Assembly: GCF_047495875.1 (NCBI RefSeq)
Contig: NC_092459.1
Location: 9,490,965-9,554,964 of the forward strand
Length of the DNA stretch: 64,000 nt
Direction of reading: 5' to 3'
From: Pithys albifrons albifrons
Taxonomy: Eukaryota > Chordata > Aves > Passeriformes > Thamnophilidae
The notes beneath the pieces were generated by a model. The model was not told where the DNA came from and made no database searches. It saw only the letters and a program-made list of their open reading frames with translations. The first letter of the stretch is position 1. Every line of letters begins with the position of its first letter. This document shows positions 48,356 to 58,200 of this stretch, one piece after another. Made by a program: the position numbers and the translations under genes.

Positions 48356-51300
48356 CCAACACCTCAGTTTATTCAAGGTTCAAAAATCTGAGTGTTTTTC
48401 TATTAAAATTCCCTGCTTAGACTACCACTATGCACACTGTCAGTGCAATACCCTTCAGTCTAGTGAGTGAAACATGAATGAAGGAGCAAAAACCTAAATT
48501 TTAGGTTCCTTGCAACAGGAGGGCCTTTGAACCCTCATCTTCTGCTCCCTGTGAAAGTTCATCAGGACTCTCAGTAAAGAGTTGTTAGTAAGAAAAAAAA
48601 ATAAACTTGATTCAAAAATTGTTTCAAAAGAGGCTTTTCTGGTTTATTGTACATAATGTTTGAGTAGATGAGCCTGGATTTTAAACTTCTTTTGTACACT
48701 TGGACTTTTCATCTCCTCTGTCCCTAGAAGTCAGAATACTGTCCAAACTTATCTTGTATTAGATTTCTGCAGCCCTGCTGGGAGACGTGCAGAAGGGAAT
48801 AAGATTCCTGGGGACAAGGAGAGACTGAGCAAGGGTTACCCAGCTCTACAAGCAAATAGTGGTAGTACATCCCATCTGGCAACCCTGTGTTACATTCTCT
48901 TTTTAAGGAAGAGAATCTAAGACTTTCTCAACACCAACCCCTTAGTAACTGCAACTGGACTTGGCATCAGTCTTATTCCTTTCTTAGGAAGCATAATTTC
49001 AGTTTGTCATAATTTGGAGCCTCTAAAGATCTGACAGAAAATGTCCTAATCCTGGCTTTTTTGAAAGCCTGATAGTTGATGCTGTGACAAACTCTATTGG
49101 TGAAGTTATGGAATCACATTCATGGGTACTCTAATCAAAGTACTTCTATTCCAAAGATAGAAATAGAAGTTACATACCCAACTGAGTTCTAAGAGGATTT
49201 CAACCTGATTTATTTCTTTGCTGTGTTAGACTGCATCTCAGGCAAACACCCAAATCCAAGCAAGTAGTGGATTTCTGCATACAACCTTCCCATCTACTCT
49301 TATTCCACACCTACCTACTTAATATATTGATCCTATACATCTTCTTCAATAAGTATTTAACTTCACTTACTTACTATAGAAAAATTGAAAACCTGACACA
49401 AAAATTTTAATATCTGTTCTAAAGCCAGATGTTTCATTTTCAGCTGTGGTAACACTCATTAGGTAAAAATATGAGCTAAAAAACTTTTATTCTATGTGGA
49501 AGCTTTCTCATATGGGACAGGAGGTGATGTTAGCTCAGCTGGAAAATACATCTGCTCAAAAGTAACATCACATTTGTTTACACTTTCTTCATAACTCAGT
49601 AGGAAAGGCCTATTAATTTTGCAAGTTTCACAGAAAGAACAAGTGTGGATTAGATTTATCAGCTGTTCTTCATTCAAAAATCCACAGAAGATAATATTTT
49701 CAGACTGGAACCATTCACAAAGAGAAAGCTTCCATATTACTTACTTTTGTACTTCAAGTTTGTGTTTAATTCAGTTCAGTGCAAGGTGAATGCTCTTGTT
49801 CTCTTTTTTTTTTTGACCTTTATGTTTTTAATAAATGAAGATCTGTCCTGTGTTCTTCTAGTCAAACACAGCTTCTACCCATGGTATAGAGAGGTGTGTA
49901 AGTCAATTAGGTTTCATAGCTTAAAGTCAGGTGAGCCTGAACATCTGCTTTATTTCTATTTGTCATTCTACAAAGCATTCATAAGTGACCAGCTGTGTCT
50001 CATGCCAGGTGTTTCTTTCAAGTGGCCTCATGGAGTTACACTGTGCAAGTGCACAATGAACGAAGGACACAGAATTTGGTTGGTTGCAGTAGTCAGAGAC
50101 AATGCTTATAGTTGTCCAAATAAAACTGGATGAACTAAAAAAAATCATGAATTTTTGTCCCACTTCTGGCTGAAAAATCTGCAATATGGAATTTCCCACA
50201 GGATGAATATGCTGATTTTTATCTATTTCAAGGTTCATCTCCAATAAGGATTCATGGCAGCAACTCAGGCTGTAGTAAACTAGATAGTCAGAGAGAAAAT
50301 ATCACTATAAAATCCCAGTAGGCTGCACACAGCACATTACAACACACAAGTGTGGAAGATAAATGAATTCCAGCATCACAGACTGTTACTCACATTTGGC
50401 TGAAGCCCTGTGTTCCCTAGTGACCTTGTGTACAATATGCATTTCACAGAACAGAGAACATGCCAGATCTCTGGCTACCATCATTGCTATCTTCTTACAG
50501 CTATTGGCAGGGGTGATAAAAGCCTTTTGAATAATGCTACCTTTTCAAGACACAATGTGGGAGGAAACATCAAAAACTCAGTGGGACATCCCAGCCTAGT
50601 TTAGTGCTCCTGAGTAAGTATCTGAGTGTACCAATTCTCATAGATAGAAACTGGAAATGAATGCAGAGACCTCTAACATGACATTTTTAATCAGTTATTA
50701 AATAAGGTACAGGTGTTTCAATATTTGAAATGCCCTTAGTGAGTCATAGGATTAAATCTACTCACAGCCAGTAACCAAAGATGCAACAGTGAAAAGGCAG
50801 CAAAGTGAGGCATGCAGAGTAATATCTTTGCCAGGATCTCTTGTGCCAGTGCTGGCACCCTGGAAAGCAGGGGTCTGATGCTGTAGAGGGACAATATGTG
50901 GCTAACTCTGAAAACAGTCCATAAACAGAATTCAGTCTCCATCCCTCAGTTCTGTGATGGCATTAATCCTTGGCTGTTCATTTAGCGTTTCCCCTTCCCT
51001 TCACACAGATACCTCTTTAGGCTTTTGCTTTTTAGAACGACAAAATCTAGGTCTGCAGTGCTGAGAAGCTTAAAGTGCTGGTGAACATTTTCTTCACTCC
51101 AGCTGAGTCTGATAATTTCTTTATTCACTGCATAATATTTCCCTCTTTTTAAAATTCTTTTCTTTTTTTTTTTTTGTCTTAAAGCATAGCAACTTTGACA
51201 ACTACATAATATGCCTGTGTTTAAAAGTGCTCATTATAAACTTCCTTTGGGAATTGCCAAGTTTTATTCTTACTAGTCATTTACCGCCTTTAAACATTCA

Positions 51301-51591
51301 ATATCTTTTGATGAAAAGGGAGTCTTTGAGGTAATGGGAGAAAAAAATATTCTCTCCAGCTTATTTGCAGCTTTCTCCAAGTCATCAAGACATCATTACA
51401 ACTTTTCACTTCAGATGTTTGAAATCAGTTCTTTCTGCCACCAGAAGTTAAAAACAAGGATTCATATTACTAAACTTTACTAATTTGATAAAGAGTTCCA
51501 TAACAGGACCTTTATTTTTAAATGAAGCTCAGGAGACTTAAAAGAACCAGCTTCTCATATGTTCAATGATTCTTCTTGCAATAATATTTGT
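48356..51591. other. Non-coding, nothing recognised
   Basis: About 3.2 kb with poly(T) runs near 49,806 and 51,167. A 128-codon plus frame (49,747-50,133) has no ATG-supported domain. Around 48,790-48,890 there is a weak likeness to the core of an ancient MIR/CORE-type SINE, too weak to call. Confidence 0.45.
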
Positions 51592-51665
51592 TGCCTGGCT
51601 TGGAAGAGACCTTGAAAATCATCGAGTTCCAACCTCCCCTGCCATGGGCAAGGGCACTAGAACAG
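51592..51665 (-). mobile_element. CR1 LINE, 3' part of an interrupted copy
   Basis: Reverse complement of the CR1 3' end: 'ggcttggaagagaccttg', 'atcatcgagttccaacc', 'ctgccatgggcaagggcac', breaking at 'ctagaacag'. The same CR1 resumes at 52,535 with 'accaggttgctcaaag', the expected next words. Confidence 0.87.
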
Positions 51666-51918
51666 TGTCACAGGCAAAATGTGAGCTTCAGACAAAGTTT
51701 AGTAAAGAAGCCCTCCCATCAAGTCATGAGGCACAGAAAGGACCCCCTTGCTCTCTAAACTCCTTCTCAGAGAGAAGTCTAGCTGTGGCTGGATCCTACC
51801 TTAGCCTCAGACTTTATGTCTAAAGTATTATGTAGCTGTAATTGAACCTTTATACAACTTTGGCCCCTAGGATTAAGAATGGCAAACCAAATACATTGAG
51901 ATAGATAGATAGATAGAT

Positions 51919-51960
<42 letters not shown>

Positions 51961-52534
51961 CAGACATATGTATATACATATACATATAAACATGCATATA
52001 CACATACACATACATATACACATATGTATATATACATATATATACACATATGTATATATACTTTTTTTGTTATGACAATAATTAAACTAAAATGTATTAA
52101 TCATAATCATTAACTCTGCAGTATGGATAGCTATAACTATGAAGATAGTGCATTGTTATTGAAGCAATTATATTAAAGCTGGCAAAATCATTCTAAGTAT
52201 AGATTGATGTTACTCATCCATACCAACAACCATGGGCAAATTTCTCATCAGTCTTAAGGAGCAATCTTGAGGGACATCCCCAGTCAAGGGAGCTTAACAT
52301 CTTTAATTATCAGTAATATCATATATTTGTTCCTTTATCCATGTACTTTACCAGGTCTGCCCCATCTTCACCTCATTATCAGCAGGTTTAACTTTGGGAT
52401 TGATGAGTCAGGCTGGTTTCAGTAATATTTAACACCAAAAGAAGCATGATACCCTCATTCTCCATTCCTCACTGATAGCTTAGCAAATAGAGTATTCTTT
52501 CATCCCCACTCCAGGCAGAAAGCATCCTGCTACA
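51666..52534. mobile_element. LTR-like insert (869 bp) inside CR1
   Basis: A segment that begins TGTCACAG and ends TGCTACA interrupts one CR1 copy. The flanks AACAG (51,661-51,665) and ACCAG (52,535-52,539) look like a 5-bp target duplication with one mutated base, since the uninterrupted CR1 word is CTAGACCAGG. TGT...ACA ends and 5-bp duplication fit an LTR, but I do not recognise the family. Orientation is undetermined. About a fifth of it is microsatellite (51,899-52,062). Open frames on the minus strand over the GATA tract (51,779-52,047) are repeat translations. Confidence 0.68.
51899..52062. repeat. GATA microsatellite with TA/CA continuation
   Basis: About 16 GATA units with one slip (51,899-51,964), followed by degenerate ACATAT/ATGTATAT words to 52,062. 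Likely polymorphic in length. Confidence 0.95.
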
Positions 52535-52740
52535 ACCAGGTTGCTCAAAGTCCCATCCAGCCTAACTCTGAACACTTCCAGGGATGGGGCATCCAGAACA
52601 TCCTTGGGAAACTTGTTCCAGTGCCTCACCACCCTCACAGTAAAGAATTTCTTCTTAACATCTGATCTAAGTCTCTCCTATTTAACTTTAAAATCGTTCC
52701 CCCTGTATTGTCCTAGTGTCCTATCATAATCTAATTGTGT
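52535..52740 (-). mobile_element. CR1 LINE, 5' part of the interrupted copy
   Basis: Antisense CR1 continuing from 51,665: 'accaggttgctcaaagtccc', 'cacttccagggatggggcat', 'cagtgcctcaccaccctcac', 'agtaaagaatttcttctta' and 'cctgtattgtcctagtg'. Of the same general subfamily as the copy at 63,618. It decays beyond about 52,740. Confidence 0.92.
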
Positions 52741-53887
52741 CATCTTCATGCTTGAAGTGACCTCAGTGAAAGCAGAGACACTCAGACTCTAGCCAGGACT
52801 TCAGTTCTACAAAGTAGAAGAAATAATAGTCTTCCACCTGCAGGTATAATTTAAAGACATCCTCCCAGTTCAGATGTTAATGAATGTCTTTAAATACACT
52901 TTTTTTAATATAGTTCATTATATAGATCATCTGGAATATATTCAACCTATGAAGATTGAATGCATTTTTAAAGTTTGAATACTAGGAAACTCAGTAAGCA
53001 TTTAGTCTGTAGTTTTATAAGCTTCTCAATAATACACTTATTTTAATTCTACTTATTAATATTATTAATTCTAATTTCCTGAAATTTAATTTTATTTGTC
53101 ATACAGAGAAGTGCATAATTTACTAGAACAACAGTAGTAATAATTTTTAGTATTGTCACCAAAAACTGGGAAATAAACTCTCCAATCAGTTTGCTAGGTT
53201 AGAAAGCTGATACTACTGTATTCAGCATGCTGGATGCATGGGGATAGCTCCACAAAACGTGCACACCCAGCAACATAACATACCAGGTTATATTCATGAA
53301 ACTAATACATAATTATCACATTTCTATTACATGTTCATCATATTTCTAGAATATGTACATATATGCTAATTTTATCCTTGAACTTTGGATATGAATAGTC
53401 TTTTGATGGTCATTTGGGAGCATCCCCTTCCCTGAATTTCCTTTTTGTGGTTCTGGACTTTAAAATGCATCTTCTCTTCTTGAGAATAGCTCAAATATGT
53501 GGTCAGGTCATAATGTGCTTCTCTTATAATTCCTTCCTCTTATACACCATCCTTGTTCTCAAAACTAAGACATGTGCTAGAACATATTAATCACTGGCAT
53601 AGGTAAATAAGGAAGTAATAACTGGCACCAGACTATTAGTCATAGAGGTAGGAGTTAACACAAAGCTACACTGATCTCTGGCATGTATACTATATGGCAC
53701 AAAGCTAAGCATTGACCACAGATATAGGGATCAAACACTGCTATGCTATAGTTAAAAGAATTCTCCAACATCTTCCCTCACTGCTGCATAGACTCCTTTT
53801 TAAAGAAATATTACTTGTTCAATAACAGTAGTATTTGTGTGTATTAGAAGCCAGCCTGTCTCTGTTTTCATTGGAGTACCATGTCCC
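52741..53887. other. Non-coding, nothing recognised
   Basis: About 1.1 kb AT-rich sequence between a CR1 and an ERV; no exon or repeat seen. Confidence 0.45.
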
Positions 53888-54506
53888 TGTTATGGCTTCA
53901 CCTAGGTGGGCCTAGATTTGGGCTCTGAAGTGTGGACTAGGCCGAAGCTGTCAGCTGACTTGAGCTGGGCTGAGCTAACAGCTGACCTCTTCTAGCCAGT
54001 AATTTTGTATTCCATACCACATTATGACATCATCTCCAGGGAAGTAGGAACCAGTGTGGGAGTGGTTAAGGCAGTCGCTTCTCAGCCCTCCTCTTGGAAG
54101 GATGCACGATGCTATCCCAGGGGGGATGGAGAGGACCAGGCCCACCACTGGCTCACAGGGTATCTCAGGAAAGTAAAATGTGTTGTTCTGGGTCTCTCCT
54201 TTCTGCTTGGGTTTGTCTCCCTGGGGAATAAGGTTTTTCTTAAGTAATGTGTAGTTAGGACAGTAGAATTTGTGTGTTCACTAAGAAGTGGGAAATATGT
54301 TATTGCAGTCTTGTGTGAGTGTATATTTGTACTCTCTTCTAATAGTCTCTTCCTTTCTGTAGAAATATATGTAGTTTTAGTATAAACGTGGTTTGAAGTG
54401 GTTTTTTTCTTTCCCCTCTCTTTTCCTCCCTTTCCCTGGTGTTAGGAGGGAGGCTTTTCTCTCTGTGCTTGGGGAGGTTGGCAGTTGCTTATCTCAAACC
54501 AAGACA
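53888..54506 (+). mobile_element. 5' LTR of a truncated ERV (copy B)
   Basis: 619 bp, TGTTATGG...CCAAGACA, near-identical to the solo LTR at 47,735, with the same CAGCTG boxes, TATTCCATACCA (54,008-54,019) and ATGACATCAT (54,024-54,033). Unlike copy A it is followed five bases later by a primer-binding site and leader, so it is the 5' LTR of an element whose 3' end is missing. The preceding bases GTCCC have no partner found downstream. No second LTR of the family lies to the right in this window. Confidence 0.93.
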
Positions 54507-54511
54507 GTTAA

Positions 54512-54529
54512 TGGTGCCGAAACCTGGGA
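54512..54529 (+). other. Primer-binding site, tRNA-Phe type
   Basis: TGGTGCCGAAACCTGGGA is complementary to the 3' end of vertebrate tRNA-Phe (ends TCCCGGGTTTCGGCACCA) at 17 of 18 positions, the exception being T for C at base 14. It lies five bases after the LTR, where reverse transcription would be primed. The tRNA end is recalled from general knowledge; the match should be checked against the host tRNA set. Confidence 0.78.
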
Positions 54530-55172
54530 GCAACAGAGGACCTTGGAGGGTGTCCCAGAATCTTGGCAGGCTTCCTGGGAGGATTGTTGTAGAAACATAG
54601 ATTGATAACTGCCTTGTTTAGGTACATCCAGAACAGAAAATGTAAACAACTCTCCCGTACTGCTGAATGCTTGTTTTCACTGTTTCACTGTCTTTGTGAG
54701 TTCAAACAGCTCGACTGGTGCCTGCTGTGAATGTAGCCACTGCAGAAAAGAGAGGCCCATGTAAGCTGTTCATGTGTGGCAAGACACGGCTGTTTGAGTT
54801 GAATCCCTGAGGACTCATCATGTGAATGCTGATGTGCCCAGGAGCTGAGCTGATGAGGAGCATCTCACCTGGACTGGCATGGGGAGGAGTTGTTCCTGGC
54901 TCAATGGGCCCATGGTGCCTCAGGCCACCTGTAGGTGGATAAAGTCAAGGGGTGGATTTAACCATGAACACTATTCTTAAGGTTATCCACAGTTGTGAAG
55001 CGTGCTTGCCATTGTGAGACCCCAGTGAACGGGGAATAGAGGAGCTGCGGAGCCCCCTGCAGAGAACCCTACAGATGCGGCGCCCGGAACCAGCACCCGC
55101 AGTGCTGAGTGACCCGCAGGAGCCAGAGCTGTCGCTGGCGGGGCTGCCACCAGGGCTGCGAGCAAGCCGGGG

Positions 55173-55232
55173 GAGGCTGCGAGCCGTGAGAGGCTGCAAG
55201 CCATGAGAGGCCGTGAGCTGAGAGGCCACGAG
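55173..55232. repeat. GC-rich 17-bp imperfect tandem repeat
   Basis: Units GAGGCTGCGAGCCGTGA (55,173-55,189) and GAGGCTGCAAGCCATGA (55,190-55,206), then shortened GAGGCCGTGAGCTGA and GAGGCCACGAG versions. Lies in the ERV leader. Confidence 0.8.
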
Positions 55233-55250
55233 GTTTTGCCTTTCAGGACC

Positions 55251-58200
55251 AACAGAAGTAAATATCTTTGCCACTGATATAGTGAAATTAATATTACAGT
55301 TGGGTTTGTGAAACAGTAACCAAAGAGAAGTGACACTCAATACAACTTGTGAAGTGCTTTCATTTCATGAGATTGTTTCTGTTCATACTGATTAATTAGA
55401 AAAATTCTGCTAATGGAGTTTACTTGGATTATCCAAACAAAACTCGTAATTCTTTTACAAGGAAAAAAAGAAAGAACCAGAGGACTAGTTAATTAAAACC
55501 ATTAACAAACCAACAGTCTTCAAACAAATAGCAAAGGAATTTCCACGCACAAAAGTAACTTTAAAATGGCATCTTAACGCACCTCTTAACAGTAATGTAA
55601 AGATTGTGGCCTAATTCTAGTTCTTCAGGGACCATGCAGCAGTGATGTAAATACCCTGGCAGGGAGCAGCCTTCACTGAGTTATGTTTAAGAAACAACTC
55701 TTTTATCTATAGTTGCACTTAATAAAATACAGTTTTATTTCAAGCTCCATTTTCTACAGTGCAGCTTGTCAGTCATGTTAGATTATGGTACTCTGGAAAA
55801 TGTCAAACAGAAATTTGAACATGCCTGAGCCATGTCACATGCTAAAATGTTTCCATTATGAACCTTTCATAATAGCTGGGTTCTTTTTTTCTTAGAACAA
55901 AATTTAACTACTACCTTAAGACTTCCAAGTGCCCTTTTCAATCCTGACATTATAGACTGCCACCTGCACCATAGCTGCATATTCCTTTCCCCCTTATAAG
56001 GATTAAAATGAACATATATTGTCTAATAATAATTAACTATTTCTATGAAATACCTTGTATTTCTTAATTTGAAATGGAGGGCAAACATCAGTTTGTATCG
56101 TCATTCCAGATTATCTGACATTCATTGACTCACTGTGGTATATGATATCCTCCATCTGTGAATCTTTGCACTTATTTAAAATGCTGCCTGCTCTCCACTT
56201 GCATCCAGGAAATATATTCCTGGATTGTCAGTGCATCTTGACAGTTATACAAATAAGTCAGATGAGTTTTGGGAACTTTTTGTTCAACCAGTTTCCTTCT
56301 GCAGAATCTTTGAAACCTCTTGAGTATCCAGATTTGAGGAGCCAAACATCTTGGCTGGATTTAAAATAAGAAAGTTCAACTATTACCACAGCCTGCTGGA
56401 ATTTCCATGTTCTCGCAGGCTTAGGACTAGACTGCAGGTGTTTATATCCAGTTTATTAGACTTAGGAGAGCTAAAACATCTCTCAGAGCATCTGGTAAAA
56501 AGTATTTAGCAATGTGCACTTCCTGACAGTATTTCCACTCCTGGGAGTTATGCCACCAAGAATAGAATGTGCTCCTCCAGGATCACTGGTGGCCTCTCCA
56601 TAACCACTCTTTTGGACGAGATTAGTTGTTTTGCAGAGCAGCTCAGAAGTGACACAACCAAGTGGGCCAGGAAGAACTTTCTTACTGAGTAAATGTCAAA
56701 GTAAGAGAAAGAATTTACATGTTATAATCTCACATACTAATTAAGAACACATATAACTACAAGTATGTGGTGGATTCTGAGGGCTTCAGTGTAGATTGCT
56801 AAGTGGGAATTTTATCAATTTCTTGGAGCTCTTCTTCCTTGTTTAAACTTTCTTGTTTTCTTGTTGCTTTCTAGTAGTGGACAAATCGATTAGTAAGTGC
56901 ATAAGAAAAATTATTGATCAATCATTTTGATAAGCGCTGTTACCATTATAAATGGTGTCATATACATGCATTTTAAAACAAAATCCCTTGTCCAGTTTGC
57001 AGTCAAGGCAGTGTCCACTAATCTGTTTACTGCAATGAAACTATTCCTCATTTTCAGTCAGGGTCTCATTTTTTCTTGTATTACCCAATAGCTTCAATTT
57101 TTGCTTCTTCTAGTGGAATACTGCATCTGCTTTTCTCTGCTTTCCAGGTTTTGTGTTTCTGCCGCAAAACTTTATAAGGGAAAACAAAACAAACCAACTA
57201 AATAATTAACTAGTAAAAAGAAATTTCGTCCTTATGTATGCTCCTGTTAAAGAAGTGTTTAGAATTCTTCAAACACTCTGTATTCTGATTGATCTTTAAG
57301 AGGGCTATTATTACAGGAAAATCTACACTATGGACAATGTTCATTAATTTTCTTAACATCTTGTCTAATCCCACAGGGTAATGAGGAAATAGCCAGTGAG
57401 TGTTCTGATCTACACATAAATCCAACAGCTGCTAACAAGGAGGGAAGAGGGTGTTTTGAACACACTGAAATTGTGTGCACTGTCTTTGGTTGCCTCAGGA
57501 ATATTCCCAGATAAGTATGGGCAAAATTTTGTCTAACCCTAAAAAACTCCACTTTTTAATGACCATCAATTCTTATATATTAGTGAGAATTAATAAGTTT
57601 ATTTATCCTTTGGTTGTATGGACCTCTGCTCTGTAGAACATTCCTTTTTTTCTTATCACAATACAAAAATAGCCTCATAGTATTTCTATGCTACAAAATC
57701 CTGTAGCTTTCTTTATACTCTTTCCTCACAGCACTGAAGTGAAAAGTATGAAAGCCAGTCTTTATTTCCACATAACCCAGTGTGAAAAGTAGTCTCCATT
57801 TTCTTCATGTTTTTCACTCAGAATGAGCTTATTTTAGATACATTTATTTTCTTGTTCTTTATTCATTGATGAAAACATCTGTCTTAAAATGGAATTGTGT
57901 CTTGGTCACAGTTCTGATGCTTAAATCAGCAGCTTAAGAAAGAGACAGTCTTTTGGTAGGAAGGTTAAATTTGCAGAGCTGACCTGAATAAAGGTAAGGA
58001 AAAGCATGCCATGAAATTGTTCAACTCTGATCATACCAGGGTTGGGGGTTTTTGTAGCAATGATATAACATAAAAAACAAAAAGAAGTTTATAGAGGCAA
58101 TTAACCAGGGAGTCTCCAACCCAAGGCTAATTATGAGCATGGAAAGACTAACTTTATCTTAAAAGTAAAATGAAACAACAGATTATATAACTCATTAAAA

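Larger units (their letters stand above)
54507..55250 (+). mobile_element. ERV internal leader, 3'-truncated
   Basis: Sequence running on from LTR copy B. It opens with the spacer GTTAA and a primer-binding site, then about 450 bp of untranslated leader and a markedly CpG- and GC-rich stretch (about 55,015-55,235) ending in short tandem repeats. No gag, protease, polymerase or envelope domain was recognised in any frame. The 117- and 131-codon minus-strand frames here are antisense to the GC-rich part and start outside the element. The right limit is a guess, placed where composition returns to AT-rich background; sequence to about 55,340 may still belong to it. Confidence 0.72.

Noticed and set aside
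48790..48890. MIR/CORE-type SINE relic
   Set aside because: Only a loose likeness to the core words over a few dozen bases; cannot be supported by eye.
51899..51964. CRISPR-like or satellite array
   Set aside because: It is a plain 4-bp GATA microsatellite without spacers.
47735..54506. The two LTRs as the 5' and 3' ends of one provirus
   Set aside because: The left copy has its own 5-bp duplication on both sides, and the primer-binding site follows the right copy, not the left one.
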